This document shows positions 24,091 to 33,137 of a DNA stretch of 43,845 nt, in pieces. The DNA is from Faecalibacterium sp. (GTDB lineage: Bacteria > Bacillota > Clostridia > Oscillospirales > Ruminococcaceae). How positions within the stretch are numbered: position 1 is the stretch's first letter; each line of letters begins with the position of its first letter. The notes below the pieces were generated by a model, which was not told the origin of the DNA, ran no database searches, and saw nothing but the letters and a program-made list of their open reading frames with translations. Location: assembly GCA_029264955.1 (NCBI GenBank), contig JARHYC010000025.1, positions 1-43,845 on the forward strand. Direction: 5' to 3'. The position numbers and the translations under genes are program-made.

Positions 24091-24128
24091 AAAGGAGCTT
24101 CTATCTTTGGATAGAAGCTCCTTTTTTT
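24091..24128 (+). terminator. Terminator of tRNA-Ala
   Basis: A perfect 15 bp inverted repeat (24091-24105 with 24110-24124), TTTG loop and a T7 tail, starting three bases after the CCA end. Confidence 0.9.
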
Positions 24129-24156
24129 CTTGATGCCGTATACGATAATATTATCA

Positions 24157-24196
24157 CAAGAAGCGCCGTCTGACAAGTTATCCCGTGCGCTTCTTG
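24157..24196 (-). terminator. Hairpin after phoR
   Basis: Perfect 10 bp arms CAAGAAGCGC / GCGCTTCTTG with a 20-nt loop lie 17 bp past the phoR stop. The minus-strand flank is AT-rich (TGATAATATTATC, itself a palindrome) but has no T-run, so it may be a processing or weak termination structure. Confidence 0.4.
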
Positions 24197-24212
24197 CCTT
24201 GAGGCATTGGAC

Positions 24213-25892
24213 TTATATGGTTTGGTCCGAACTTGTTTGCATTGGGAACGCAACCGCAATGCTCGTTCCCTGCCCTGGCTTGCTTTGCACTGTAATTTGC
24301 GCATGATGCAGCTTTGCTGCGTGCTTTACGATAGAAAGACCCAAACCAGTGCCGCCTATTTCCTTGGAGTGACTCTTGTCCACCCGATAGAACCGTTCAA
24401 AAATACGCTGCTGATGTTCCTGGGGAATACCGATGCCTGTATCCGCAACCGTCAGCACTGCCTCTTCATCTTGTTTTTTCACAGAAATTTGAACCGATCC
24501 GCCGGACTTATTGTATTTGATAGCATTCTCACAGAGATTATATAAAATCTCTTGAATTAACTGCGGGATTGCATGGATCTCCAATGGCTCACCCGCCAAT
24601 TCCAGCGTCACTTTTGCCGACTTTGCCTGTTGTTTCAGTAGGTTCAGCGTCTGCTGTGCAACCGCGTACAGATCCACGTTTTTCCACTGCATTTCTCCAG
24701 CGCCTTCATCCAGATGAGACAACTGAATGATATCTTCCACCAGATGCATCATGCGTTGCGCTTCGCTGTAAATCTGCTCTGCAAAACGCGGCATATCCGC
24801 CTGCTGAACAAGACCATTCGTCATCAGCTCTGCACAACCCGATATGGTTTGCAGCGGTGTTTTTAACTCATGGGATACATTAGCAGTAAATTCCCGCCGC
24901 AGCTGTTCAATTTTTTCTTTTTCTGTTACATCCAACAGCAAAAGAACCGTTCCAAATACGGTTTCCTCTGCCAAAACCGGACTCGCATCCAGCTGATATC
25001 GCCCTTCTTTTAGTTCCAGAATGGTTTCGGCGTGTTTGCCTACTTCTGCCTGGCGAAGCACCAACTGCATTTCCGGGCTGCGGCAAACAGACAAAATATC
25101 CTTCCCCGTACAAGAGAGATCCGTATCAAACAATTGCCGTGCCGCCGGGTTGATACTCAAAATTTTCATATCCTGATTCAAAAGGATAATGCCTTCCGCC
25201 ATACCATTGGTGACAGTTTCAAACTGCTGTTGTTTTTGCCGCAGCCGGTTTTGCTGATTGCGAATCTGTCGCTGCTGATGGTCCAGTCGCCGCAGCAGCG
25301 GAGAAAGTTCATCATAGCCATCATTTTCCAATGGCGTATCCAAATTCAATGTGTTCAGCGGTTCTACAATTTTTTTTGCGGCGCGCGATGCCAAAATCAA
25401 GGACAGTACAAATGCTAGTAAAAAAATCACACAGATTGGCTGTAGCATTCCCAAAGTCAAAGTCAAAAGGGAATGCTGTGCAACCGACGTGCGCAGAATG
25501 GTACCATCCGGAAGCAGCTTTGCGCAATAAAACGATCGCTCTGTTAATGTCGTAGAGTAACGAGAACTTTCTCCCATGCCGTTTTTCAAAGCTTCGGTGA
25601 TTTCCTCTCGCTGCTGATGATTGTCCATTTGCGTGTAATCCCGCTCGGTATCATACAGGACAGCCCCATCTGTTCCAATCCAGGTAATGCGATACTCCGA
25701 GGTATCCAAATCCTCAAAATACCGCATCCCCTCATGCCGAACACCTTGTGCTGCCAGCGCCGTTTGCAACCGCAGCTGCTCTCGCTGTACATTGGAAAAG
25801 TAACCATACAAAATGCCCATAAACAAAACTGCTGCCGCCACAAACACACACAGCGTCACCAGCCAAATCGCATGGAAAATTCGTTTGGTCAC
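24213..25892 (-). CDS. phoR: Phosphate sensor histidine kinase PhoR
   Basis: A 559-residue membrane kinase. Two membrane segments (about 7-30 and 150-180) flank an extracytoplasmic sensor region; a HAMP-like segment follows, then a PAS domain (about 230-330, with GIILLNQDMKILSINPAARQLF). The DHp has the phospho-acceptor in NVSHELKTPLQTISG, and the ATPase has NLCENAIKYNKSGG, VADTGIGIPQEH and GTGLGLSIVKHAA. The start is GTG at 25892: its GTGA overlaps the phoB stop, and GGAGG lies 7 bp upstream inside phoB. It is the last gene of the pst-pho operon and is expected to phosphorylate PhoB when phosphate is scarce, under PhoU/Pst control. Confidence 0.95.
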   Translation of the reverse strand: MTKRIFHAIWLVTLCVFVAAAVLFMGILYGYFSNVQREQLRLQTALAAQGVRHEGMRYFEDLDTSEYRITWIGTDGAVLYDTERDYTQMDNHQQREEITEALKNGMGESSRYSTTLTERSFYCAKLLPDGTILRTSVAQHSLLTLTLGMLQPICVIFLLAFVLSLILASRAAKKIVEPLNTLNLDTPLENDGYDELSPLLRRLDHQQRQIRNQQNRLRQKQQQFETVTNGMAEGIILLNQDMKILSINPAARQLFDTDLSCTGKDILSVCRSPEMQLVLRQAEVGKHAETILELKEGRYQLDASPVLAEETVFGTVLLLLDVTEKEKIEQLRREFTANVSHELKTPLQTISGCAELMTNGLVQQADMPRFAEQIYSEAQRMMHLVEDIIQLSHLDEGAGEMQWKNVDLYAVAQQTLNLLKQQAKSAKVTLELAGEPLEIHAIPQLIQEILYNLCENAIKYNKSGGSVQISVKKQDEEAVLTVADTGIGIPQEHQQRIFERFYRVDKSHSKEIGGTGLGLSIVKHAAKLHHAQITVQSKPGQGTSIAVAFPMQTSSDQTI

Positions 25893-26563
25893 TGTGGTAC
25901 CTCCATTCGATAACCCACGCCGCGTACTGTTTCGATCCAATCTCCGCAGTTACCCAGTTTGGTGCGCAGCGTACCAATATGCACATCAACCGTTCGCGTC
26001 TCACCAAAGTAATCGGTTCCCCAAACACGCTGCAACAGCTGGTCGCGGGTAAAAACTCTCCCTGGGCACTCCATAAACAGTTTCAAAATTTCATACTCTT
26101 TCAAGGTAAGCTGAAGCCGCACACCATCTTTCCAAACGGTATGTTCGCTGGTATTCATGGTTAGTTCTCCTACTGTCAGCATATGCGCCTGCAGCTTGGG
26201 TTCTGTGCGGCGCAATACCGCTTTGATGCGGGATATCATTTCCATCATACCAAATGGCTTGGTTAAATAATCGTCAGCTCCGGAATCCAGACCGATTACT
26301 TTATCGTATTCCGTACCTTTTGCCGTAGCCATGATAACTGGGATATCCCCAGTTTCCGAGTTTGCCCGCAGCTCTTTCAAAATAGCAATACCGTCCTTGC
26401 CGGGCAGCATGATATCCAGCAAAATCAGCTGCGGACGCTGGCTTTTCAATGCGGCAAAAAGACCTTCTCCGCCATCAAATCCAGTAGCGGTAAAGCCAGT
26501 GGTTTGCAGAGTGTAAATCATCAAATCCCGAATAGCCTGGTCATCCTCAACGCAGAAAATCAC
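25889..26563 (-). CDS. phoB: Phosphate response regulator PhoB/PhoP (OmpR family)
   Basis: A 224-residue regulator. The receiver has the acidic pair in CVEDDQAI, phospho-Asp in ILLDIMLPG (near 50), Thr in IMATAKG and Lys in LTKPFGMMEM; the winged-helix DNA-binding domain (about 128-224) has TLKEYEILKLFMECPGRVFTRDQLLQ and RTVDVHIGTLRTKLG. The start is GTG with a GGAGA site 8-9 bp upstream. The gene overlaps phoR by 4 bp and follows phoU by ~100 bp that contains an extra promoter. It likely activates pstS through the repeats at 30814-30830. Confidence 0.95.
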   Translation of the reverse strand: MIFCVEDDQAIRDLMIYTLQTTGFTATGFDGGEGLFAALKSQRPQLILLDIMLPGKDGIAILKELRANSETGDIPVIMATAKGTEYDKVIGLDSGADDYLTKPFGMMEMISRIKAVLRRTEPKLQAHMLTVGELTMNTSEHTVWKDGVRLQLTLKEYEILKLFMECPGRVFTRDQLLQRVWGTDYFGETRTVDVHIGTLRTKLGNCGDWIETVRGVGYRMEVPQ

Positions 26564-26611
26564 GCTCTAGTCTCCTTCTTTCTGGTAGCTCTTTTACTCA
26601 ATTCCGAAATG

Positions 26612-26641
26612 ATTATACTCTATGCCACAGCCCTTCTGCAA
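26612..26641 (-). promoter_or_regulatory. Internal promoter for phoB-phoR
   Basis: TTGCAG (complement of 26636-26641) and consensus TATAAT (complement of 26612-26617) with an 18 bp spacer in the phoU-phoB gap. It would give basal two-component expression independent of the inducible pst promoter. Confidence 0.55.
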
Positions 26642-26661
26642 TCCTATTTGTATGGAGTGAT

Positions 26662-27312
26662 TCACTGTTCCTCCTCTGCCGTATAGCCCATAATTGAAAA
26701 CTTTACCCATCCCGCCACATTGACCGCATGATCTCCGATCCCTTCCAGATATTTTGCAATCATCAGCAAGTCCAGCGCATATTCCCCACTGTCCGGATTT
26801 TCTGCAATCTGCTGAATCAAATCCTTTTTCACATCATTGAATGCCTCATCCACCACATCGTCATATGCAATCACAGCTTCTGCCAGCGAAACGCTACGCT
26901 TTACATAGGCATCCACACTTTCTGTCACCATTTTGATGGTTGCCTTTGCCATTTCATTGATGCGTTCATGCCGAGGCAGTGCAGAGTCGCGCATAAAGTT
27001 TACAATTTCACCGATATCAGATGCCTGCTCACTGATACGCTCCAAATCCGTAATCATTTTCAGTGCTGCTGATACCTGACGTAAATCTTTAGCTACTGGC
27101 TGCTGCTGCAAAAGCAACTTCAAACAAAGTGCTTCCACTTCCCGTTCCTGCTGGCGTACCTCCTGGTTCAGTGCTGCCGTTTTTTGAATCAGCGCCTTAT
27201 CCCCGGTAGAAAGCGCTTTTGCTGCCAAGCCAATGGACTCCTCGCAAAACGCACCCATAGAAGTCAATTCTTTATTCAGCAATGCCAACTGCTCATCAAA
27301 CCGTTTTCTCAT
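26662..27312 (-). CDS. phoU: Phosphate transport regulator PhoU
   Basis: A 216-residue all-helical protein made of two PhoU repeats. Each repeat carries the metal-binding E/DxxxD-type pattern, as in ITDLERISEQASDIGEI (first) and AKYLEGIGDHAVNVAGWV (second). PhoU signals phosphate sufficiency from the Pst transporter to PhoR and limits uptake. The start ATG at 27312 overlaps the pstB stop by one base (TGATG) with GGGGAGG upstream. Complete. Confidence 0.96.
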   Translation of the reverse strand: MRKRFDEQLALLNKELTSMGAFCEESIGLAAKALSTGDKALIQKTAALNQEVRQQEREVEALCLKLLLQQQPVAKDLRQVSAALKMITDLERISEQASDIGEIVNFMRDSALPRHERINEMAKATIKMVTESVDAYVKRSVSLAEAVIAYDDVVDEAFNDVKKDLIQQIAENPDSGEYALDLLMIAKYLEGIGDHAVNVAGWVKFSIMGYTAEEEQ

Positions 27313-28067
27313 CAGCCAAACCTCCCCGTAATGTAATCTTCTGTCCGTTTTTCCTTGGGCTGGGCAAACAAATCTTCCGTCTTGTCATATTCCACCAGCT
27401 CACCCAACAAAAAGAATGCGGTTCGATCCGAAATGCGCACAGCCTGCTGCATATTGTGAGTCACCATGATAATGGTGTATTTCTTTTTCAGTGCCAGCGC
27501 CAGCTCTTCGATTTTAGAAGTAGAAATTGGGTCCAGCGCACTAGTGGGCTCATCCATCAGCAGAACAGCCGGTTCTACTGCCAGCGCACGGGCAATGCAC
27601 AGTCGCTGCTGCTGACCTCCGGAAAGCCCCAGCGCACTCTTTTTCAGCCGATCCTTTACTTCGTCCCAGATTGCAGCATCCCGCAGCGAGCGTTCTACGA
27701 TTTCATCCAGCTTGGCTCGATTGGTGATGCCGTGGGTGCGCGGACCGTATGCCACATTATCATAGATACTCATCGGGAACGGATTGGGCTTTTGGAACAC
27801 CATGCCCACTTCCTTGCGCAGCATATTCACATCTACCGATGGATCAAAAATATTTTTTCCGTCGTAAGTGATGGAACCGGACACCTTTACGCCGGGGATC
27901 AAATCATTCATGCGGTTCATGGTCTTCAGGAAAGTAGATTTTCCGCATCCGGACGGACCAATCAGCGCCGTGATGCTTTTTTCGGGAATTTCCATATTGA
28001 TATGATGCAGTGCCTGCGTATTTCCGTACCAAAGGCACAAATCCTGCACAGTGATTGCGTTGCTCAT
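27312..28067 (-). CDS. pstB: Phosphate ABC transporter ATPase PstB
   Basis: The 251-residue nucleotide-binding subunit of the PstSCAB importer. Seen: Walker [10 protein letters not shown] (near 33), the Pst-specific stretch [26 protein letters not shown], signature [16 protein letters not shown], Walker [13 protein letters not shown] and the switch His in [15 protein letters not shown] precedes the ATG at 28067, which overlaps the pstA stop by 4 bp (ATGA). Confidence 0.98.
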   Translation of the reverse strand: MSNAITVQDLCLWYGNTQALHHINMEIPEKSITALIGPSGCGKSTFLKTMNRMNDLIPGVKVSGSITYDGKNIFDPSVDVNMLRKEVGMVFQKPNPFPMSIYDNVAYGPRTHGITNRAKLDEIVERSLRDAAIWDEVKDRLKKSALGLSGGQQQRLCIARALAVEPAVLLMDEPTSALDPISTSKIEELALALKKKYTIIMVTHNMQQAVRISDRTAFFLLGELVEYDKTEDLFAQPKEKRTEDYITGRFG

Positions 28068-28927
28068 AAACTTCTCCTCTTTTTGAAATATCGCCCAGCC
28101 AGTGTTGCTGCCAGATTGATTCCCAGCGCCAGCAGCATTAAAATAGCGGCAATGGCAAAAGCCACCTGAAACTCGCCCCGGTCTTTTGCGTATACATACA
28201 AAGCTACCGTTAACGTTGCGCCCGCGCTGTTCAAGCCCTCAAAAAAGCCGTTCAGTGCATGGGCAAAGCCTGCGGTAAACAATAGCGCTGCGGATTCGCC
28301 CAGAATCCGCCCCACCGACAAAATACAGCCAGTCACAATTCCATCTACACAACTGGGTAAAACAACCGTGCGAATCACACGCCACTTACCTGCACCCAAA
28401 CCAAATGCGCCTTCCCGATAGCTCTGTGGAACGGTTTTCAGGCTTTCCTGCGTAGTACGCATCACGGTAGGCAGATTCATGATTACTAAAGTCAGTGCAC
28501 CTGCCAGCAGAGAGGTCTGCATATCCAGAAATTCGCAGAAGAACAGCATACCTACCAAGCCATAAATAATCGAAGGGATTCCGGAAAGGGTTTCCGCAGC
28601 ATATTCGATAAGCGAAACCAGACGTTTATTCTGTGCGTACTCGGTCAGATACACTGCTGCACCGGCACCGACAGGAATAACCAAAGCCAGTGTAGCCAGA
28701 ATAATATATATCGTATTTAAGATATCCGGCAAAATTCCAATGCTGTCCGACAAGTAACTGGGTTTTGTGCTCAAGAACTGCCATGTAATTCCGGGTAATC
28801 CCTGGTACAGTACATAAAGGATCATGAACAGCACCAGTCCGCAGGTCAGCGCCGCGGAAATCCCCATAAAAAAGCGCATCCAGAAAATATACCTTCTTCG
28901 CTTTCCTGCAATACGGTTGTTCTCCAT
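28064..28927 (-). CDS. pstA: Phosphate ABC transporter permease PstA
   Basis: A 287-residue inner-membrane permease with about six hydrophobic segments and the cytoplasmic coupling loop [28 protein letters not shown] (EAA motif). Two adjacent ATGs occur (28930, 28927); the AGGAGGG site is 4 bp from the first and 7 bp from the second, and the second makes the TGATG overlap with pstC that recurs in this operon, so 28927 is chosen. Forms the channel with PstC. Confidence 0.96.
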   Translation of the reverse strand: MENNRIAGKRRRYIFWMRFFMGISAALTCGLVLFMILYVLYQGLPGITWQFLSTKPSYLSDSIGILPDILNTIYIILATLALVIPVGAGAAVYLTEYAQNKRLVSLIEYAAETLSGIPSIIYGLVGMLFFCEFLDMQTSLLAGALTLVIMNLPTVMRTTQESLKTVPQSYREGAFGLGAGKWRVIRTVVLPSCVDGIVTGCILSVGRILGESAALLFTAGFAHALNGFFEGLNSAGATLTVALYVYAKDRGEFQVAFAIAAILMLLALGINLAATLAGRYFKKRRSL

Positions 28928-29799
28928 CATTCGCCCTCCTTATTCCGCTTCAAAAAGAAATTCAAAGACGCATTGATGAGCATGATGAACAAAAATAGCA
29001 CCAACGCAATCGAAAACAGCGCCTGACGCTGTAATCCGCTGGAATAAGCCATTTCACTTGCCACTGCTGTGGTCAAAAAGCGTACACTTTGAAACAGAGA
29101 TGGCATATTTGCTGCATTGCCGGAAACCATCATCACCGCCATTGCTTCGCCAATGGCGCGTCCCACACCCAAAACGACCGCAGCTGCAATGCCGCTGCCT
29201 GCCGCCGGAACCGACACCCTAAACCAGGTTTCTTCCGGTGTGGCTCCCAGCGCTAGAGATGCATCCTCATATTCAGACGGAACCGCCTCCAGTGCTGTAA
29301 TGGAAACATTGATAATCGAAGGCAGAATCATAATTGCCAGTACAATAATGGCAGCCAACAAACTTGCGCCATCCGCCACTCCAAAAACAGTGCGGATTCC
29401 CGGCACCAATACCATCATGCCAACTAAGCCGTACACTACTGATGGGATACCTGCCAACAAACTAACTGCGGTTGTCACAACACTTTTGATTTTGGCAGGT
29501 GCTTTTTTCGCCAAATAAACCGCCGTAAAGAAGCCTACCGGAACCCCCAACACAATGGCACCCGCTGTACCGTAAATGCTGGTCAAGATAAAAGGCAGAA
29601 TACCGAACTTAGGCTGTGCTGCCGTAGATTCCCATTCCTTACCAAACAAAAAATCCACAATTCCGATTTCACGAATTGCCGGAAGACCCGCAAGGATCAG
29701 ATATACTGTAATCAATAGTACACAGCCAACCGTAACCAACCCCAGCAAAAGAAACACACCGTGAATCGCTGTTTCCATCCCGTATTTTTTCTTGTTCAT
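28927..29799 (-). CDS. pstC: Phosphate ABC transporter permease PstC
   Basis: A 290-residue permease, about six hydrophobic segments, with the coupling loop ALEAVPSEYEDASLALGATPEETWFRV and the membrane motif GRAIGEAMAVMMVSGN. AAAGGAA lies upstream of the ATG at 29799. It is separated from pstS by a terminator-like hairpin, as expected where the binding protein is made in excess of the membrane complex. Confidence 0.96.
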   Translation of the reverse strand: MNKKKYGMETAIHGVFLLLGLVTVGCVLLITVYLILAGLPAIREIGIVDFLFGKEWESTAAQPKFGILPFILTSIYGTAGAIVLGVPVGFFTAVYLAKKAPAKIKSVVTTAVSLLAGIPSVVYGLVGMMVLVPGIRTVFGVADGASLLAAIIVLAIMILPSIINVSITALEAVPSEYEDASLALGATPEETWFRVSVPAAGSGIAAAVVLGVGRAIGEAMAVMMVSGNAANMPSLFQSVRFLTTAVASEMAYSSGLQRQALFSIALVLFLFIMLINASLNFFLKRNKEGE

Positions 29800-29818
29800 T
29801 CCAAGATTCCTTTCCTAC

Positions 29819-29855
29819 AAAAAGCAGCGGCTGCCATGTACAGCCGCTGCTTTTT
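29819..29855 (-). terminator. Hairpin between pstS and pstC
   Basis: Perfect 15 bp arms (29819-29833 with 29841-29855) with a 7-nt loop, ending in a T5 run on the minus strand, 10 bp after the pstS stop. It probably stabilises or partly terminates the pstS transcript and lowers pstCAB expression. Confidence 0.75.
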
Positions 29856-29864
29856 GCCGTCATG

Positions 29865-30725
29865 TTAGTGGGTTGCTACGGCACCAGCCTGCTGGATCAG
29901 CGGTACCGCATCCTCTGAAAGTGCAAAGTCAAAGAACTTCTGCGCCACATCGGTCAGATCGGTGTCGTTCTTGGTTACCAGCACAAACGGACGCTGCACT
30001 ACATAGCTGCCATTCTTGACGGTATCATAGGTGACTGCTACGCCATCAACGGTCAGTGCTTTGACCGTATCCTTCAATGCTTCCAAAGAAGCATAGCCGA
30101 TAGCATTGGGGTTACCTGCTACTGCGGTAATCACGTCGCCGGTAGAGGTCAGTTCCTGACGATACAGGCAGGCGTCCTTGGTTCCTGTGATGCTTTCAAA
30201 ACCATCGCGGGTGCCGCTGCCTGCTTCGCGACCAATCAGCACGATTTCAGCATCTTCGCCACCCAGCTGATTCCAGTTGGTAATCTTGCCCGTGTAAATA
30301 TCAGCAATCTGTTCCAGACTTAAATCCGAGACCGGATTTTCAGGATTTACAATCATCGCAATGCCATCATATGCCAGCACCGTTTCGGTCAGCCCGGATG
30401 CTTTTTCGTCCTCTTTCAGTGCACGGCTGGACAAGCCGATGTCACATCTGCCTTCCTGCACTGCTGTAATACCGGAACCAGAACCCGTAGGATTATAAGT
30501 AAAGGTCACGCCGTCGTTCTGCTGTTCAAAAGCTTCGCCCAGCACACCGATTACCTTTTCCATTGAAGTGGAACCATCGGTTGCCACCGTACCGGAAATC
30601 GAGGTATTCGCGGATTCTGAGCCGCTATTAGTAGTCAGATCAGACTTATTGCTTGTGCAGGCTGTCAGCATATTTACTGCCGCCACAGTTGCCAGCGCCA
30701 GCGCAATCACTTTTGCTTTTTTCAT
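29865..30725 (-). CDS. pstS: Phosphate-binding lipoprotein PstS
   Basis: A 286-residue extracytoplasmic binding protein. It has a lipoprotein signal with lipobox LTAC (Cys near 23), a Ser/Thr-rich linker, then phosphate-site motifs: VATDGSTSMEKVIG, NPTGSGSGITAVQEGRCDIG and IGREAGSGTRDGFE. The ending AVPLIQQAGAVATH is typical of the family. AAGGGAG precedes the ATG at 30725. It is the first gene of the pst-pho operon and is headed by a Pho-box-like promoter. Confidence 0.97.
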   Translation of the reverse strand: MKKAKVIALALATVAAVNMLTACTSNKSDLTTNSGSESANTSISGTVATDGSTSMEKVIGVLGEAFEQQNDGVTFTYNPTGSGSGITAVQEGRCDIGLSSRALKEDEKASGLTETVLAYDGIAMIVNPENPVSDLSLEQIADIYTGKITNWNQLGGEDAEIVLIGREAGSGTRDGFESITGTKDACLYRQELTSTGDVITAVAGNPNAIGYASLEALKDTVKALTVDGVAVTYDTVKNGSYVVQRPFVLVTKNDTDLTDVAQKFFDFALSEDAVPLIQQAGAVATH

Positions 30726-30800
30726 ATCTTAGTACTCCCTTATCTTGTTTCATTTATTTTCTTGGCTACACCCATATCTTACTTTCTTTACATCAAATCC

Positions 30801-30830
30801 ATTATCCTATTTCTGTAAATTCCATGTAAA
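30801..30830 (-). promoter_or_regulatory. pstS promoter with Pho-box-like TTTACA repeats
   Basis: On the minus strand two TTTACA hexamers lie 11 bp apart (complements of 30825-30830 and 30814-30819), the spacing of PhoP/PhoB direct repeats in Firmicutes. The upstream one is also a -35 element 18 bp from GATAAT (complement of 30801-30806). The rest of the gene-free stretch up to 31145 holds a candidate micro-ORF and two hairpins, listed separately. Confidence 0.6.
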
Positions 30831-30921
30831 GTAGAAGCTTTCCGCAGCTGTTTTTCTTTGATTCCGTGTCGTAATCTTATCTTAAGTGTAAGCTTGCATT
30901 CCTTTGATTGGTGGAAAAGCA

Positions 30922-30947
30922 AAACAAAGGCGCTCGCCCCTTTGTTT
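30922..30947 (-). terminator. Hairpin after candidate micro-ORF
   Basis: AAACAAAGG / CCTTTGTTT arms (30922-30930 with 30939-30947) with an 8-nt GC-rich loop, followed on the minus strand by TTTGCTTTTCC. It overlaps the stop codon of the 27-codon frame at 30946 and lies upstream of the pst promoter, so it could stop minus-strand read-through into pstS. Confidence 0.5.
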
Positions 30948-31029
30948 ATTGAAACAAGGGTACCGTGTCACCATCGTTGGCTGTAAACATAATTCGCCGT
31001 ATGAATGCCTTTACCCTATCGAATTTCAC
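30946..31029 (-). CDS. Candidate 27-aa micro-ORF
   Basis: A 27-codon frame begins at GTG (31029) with AAGG 7 bp upstream and ends within the arm of the terminator-like hairpin at 30922-30947. The peptide starts MKFDRVKAFIRRIMF, a basic amphipathic stretch, and ends in a polar tail. It lies between the lipoprotein terminator and the pst promoter. There is no convincing promoter and no family to compare with, so it may be chance. Confidence 0.25.
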   Translation of the reverse strand: MKFDRVKAFIRRIMFTANDGDTVPLFQ

Positions 31030-31100
31030 CTTGGTGCCTTATAAACAAAACGAATCCTATATTCAGGTTGCATAAATATTCTGTTTTCACCTTCCGATTC

Positions 31101-31143
31101 AAAGAAAAAGCTCCGGAATGTTTTATTCCGGAGCTTTTTCTTT
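31101..31143. terminator. Terminator after the lipoprotein gene
   Basis: A perfect 19 bp inverted repeat (31101-31119 with 31125-31143) with a GTTTT loop and A/T-rich ends, two bases before the lipoprotein stop codon on the plus coordinate. Confidence 0.85.
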
Positions 31144-31145
31144 AT

Positions 31146-31823
31146 TTAAGATTCTTTTGTCGCTTGTGCATACATTGCATCAATATCTTTTTGTACTTCC
31201 TGCGTATCAAACGAGAAGTATTGCGTTTTTCCTTTCATAAGGGCTTCCATTTCGATTTCTGCTTCGATTGGCATTTCGGATTGTGTTTCCCACAATACCA
31301 GCTCGTTTCTCTCATTGAACGTAAAGGTCCATGTCGCGGTAGTCATATTTCCGCTGCCATCCAAATCGATTTCTTTATTCCAGGTAATAGAATAAAGATC
31401 ATCCTTCTTTTCATGGGAAACCAAGGTCATTTCCAGTTCTTCCCACTCTGGCTGCGAGTTTCCGCTGATCGGCGGCATCACCATGTTTTCTTCCAGTCGG
31501 GTCCATTCGGTATCATTCCATTTTTCCAGAATCTCACCGTTTGTTTTTACAACAAGCTCCTCTGTATCGATCTCTGGCCAAGTTACTTTATAAGCCCAGT
31601 TCTCTGCATCCACATACCAAACTTCCGTGGGCGCGATTTCTTCTTCTTCGCCATTATACGCAGCCGTGCGCTCCGTTCGGTAGTGGACTGCATTCATAGC
31701 ATCTGGACGAATCCGGTTATATGCCTTCTTGGAAAGGCTCTCATCCGATTCACCACAGCCTGTCAGCATGACAATTCCCATTACAGTTGCCAACATCAAT
31801 CCAATCATTTTGGTTTTCTTCAT
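31146..31823 (-). CDS. Hypothetical lipoprotein, 225 aa
   Basis: Starts MKKTKMIGLMLATVMGIVMLTGCGES: a type II signal peptide with lipobox LTGC (Cys near 22). The mature part is acidic with many Trp and Tyr in alternating strands (VWYVDAENWAYKVTW, TWTFTFNERNELVLWE), suggesting a beta-rich, LolA/LppX-like or DUF-type lipoprotein fold; I do not recognise a specific family. AAGGAG fixes the ATG at 31823; upstream in-frame starts lack an RBS. It follows the ribbon-helix-helix gene by 60 bp without a visible promoter or terminator between, so it may belong to the SPFH transcription unit. Confidence 0.7.
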   Translation of the reverse strand: MKKTKMIGLMLATVMGIVMLTGCGESDESLSKKAYNRIRPDAMNAVHYRTERTAAYNGEEEEIAPTEVWYVDAENWAYKVTWPEIDTEELVVKTNGEILEKWNDTEWTRLEENMVMPPISGNSQPEWEELEMTLVSHEKKDDLYSITWNKEIDLDGSGNMTTATWTFTFNERNELVLWETQSEMPIEAEIEMEALMKGKTQYFSFDTQEVQKDIDAMYAQATKES

Positions 31824-31883
31824 ATAGATTCTCCTTTTTGCGCATCTTGATTGGAATACGCTTTTTCTGGGTCTGTACATCCC

Positions 31884-32090
31884 TTAAGGGTCGGACGAAT
31901 CTTCCGGTTCTTTTTCATCAAAGGTTTTCGGGACAGTACCCCCGTTCTTTTTATGCTGCTTGACGCACTGCGTCAGCAGATATTCGATTTGACCATTCAC
32001 CGAACGAAAATCATCCTCGGCCCAGGCAGAAAGTTCCTCATACAGCTTGGACGATAAGCGCAGCGGAATTTGTTTTTTCAGATTTGCCAC
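31884..32090 (-). CDS. Arc-like ribbon-helix-helix protein
   Basis: A 68-residue protein whose first 45 residues match a ribbon-helix-helix fold: strand [39 protein letters not shown], with the [12 protein letters not shown] helix typical of Arc-type regulators and type II antitoxins. The rest is an acidic tail. The start is a GTG two bases after the SPFH gene stop, without a strong RBS, so translation is probably coupled. No toxin gene lies next to it; the tight link to an SPFH protein argues for a role other than antitoxin. Confidence 0.75.
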   Translation of the reverse strand: MANLKKQIPLRLSSKLYEELSAWAEDDFRSVNGQIEYLLTQCVKQHKKNGGTVPKTFDEKEPEDSSDP

Positions 32091-32092
32091 AA

Positions 32093-33109
32093 TTAGTACA
32101 GACTACCGGAATTGACGACCGGCTGTGCATCATGGTTGCCGCACAGCACAACCAAAAGGTTCGATACCATTGCGGCTTTGCGTTCTTCGTCCAATTCCAC
32201 TGCGCCGCTCTCTTTCAGTCGTTCCAAAGCCATTTCCACCATGCCAACTGCGCCGTCTACAATCATTTTACGTGCATCAATCACGGCCGAAGCCTGCTGA
32301 CGCTGCAACATCACTGCAGCAATTTCCGGCGCATAAGCCAAATATGTAATCCGTGCTTCCACAATTTCCAGACCTGCAATCTGAACCTTGCTCTGAATTT
32401 CATCCCGAATCCGGGCTGCAACGACTTCGCTGGAACCACGCAGACTGCCTTCGTCGGCTACGCCGTCACCTGTGGTGTCCACATCTGGTGCCACATCGTA
32501 TGGGTACAGACGCACAATATCACGCAGCGCACTGTCGCACTGCAAAGACAGATATTCTTTATAATTGTCCACGGCAAAAACAGCTTTTGCGGTATCCACC
32601 ACGCGCCAGGTCACTGCAATGCCGATTTCCACCGGGTTGCCCAGACAATCATTGATTTTCTGGCGGGAATTGTTCAGCGTCATCAGCTTCAGCGAAATAC
32701 GGTTGCCGGAACCATCCGCCGACTGGGGCGTAATGGTCAGATTATTTACGCTGGCTTTATCCACATCGCCGGACTGGCTCAGTCTGGTTTTTGCCGCCGG
32801 GTTAATACAGGAGCAGAACGGATTGACCCAGTAAAAGCCTTCGCCTTTTAGTGTACCGATGTACTGACCGAACAGTGTCAGCACCAGTGCTTCCTGCGGA
32901 CGCAGAATTCGCAGGCCGGAGTACAAAAACAAACTTGCAATGATCCATCCCAGACAAACCGCCCACAGAACTACCTGCAACCAAACCTGCAAAATTCCAG
33001 TCGAAGCCACCAGTGCAAAGATACCGCCAATGGCTGCAACATCACCGAACAGCGTGCCCAGCAATACTGCCAGACCATGATTTTTATTACGCAATACTTT
33101 TTCCGTCAT
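32093..33109 (-). CDS. SPFH/band-7 domain membrane protein
   Basis: A 338-residue protein with two N-terminal membrane segments (about 12-35 and 42-65), then an SPFH domain beginning [32 protein letters not shown] and continuing through [26 protein letters not shown] and [30 protein letters not shown]. An Ala/Arg/Gln helical segment ([24 protein letters not shown]) follows. Such proteins oligomerise on the cytoplasmic membrane face, in functional membrane microdomains. GGAGG supports the ATG at 33109. It has its own promoter and precedes the ribbon-helix-helix gene. Function in this arrangement is not established. Confidence 0.9.
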   Translation of the reverse strand: MTEKVLRNKNHGLAVLLGTLFGDVAAIGGIFALVASTGILQVWLQVVLWAVCLGWIIASLFLYSGLRILRPQEALVLTLFGQYIGTLKGEGFYWVNPFCSCINPAAKTRLSQSGDVDKASVNNLTITPQSADGSGNRISLKLMTLNNSRQKINDCLGNPVEIGIAVTWRVVDTAKAVFAVDNYKEYLSLQCDSALRDIVRLYPYDVAPDVDTTGDGVADEGSLRGSSEVVAARIRDEIQSKVQIAGLEIVEARITYLAYAPEIAAVMLQRQQASAVIDARKMIVDGAVGMVEMALERLKESGAVELDEERKAAMVSNLLVVLCGNHDAQPVVNSGSLY

Positions 33110-33137
33110 AGCAATCGCCTCCTTGATTGATATCTAA

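Noticed and set aside
31010-31040. An AAGGTGAAATTC string reminiscent of riboswitch segments
   Set aside because: Only this short string matches; the flanking conserved blocks and helices of an FMN or cobalamin riboswitch are absent, and no suitable gene follows.
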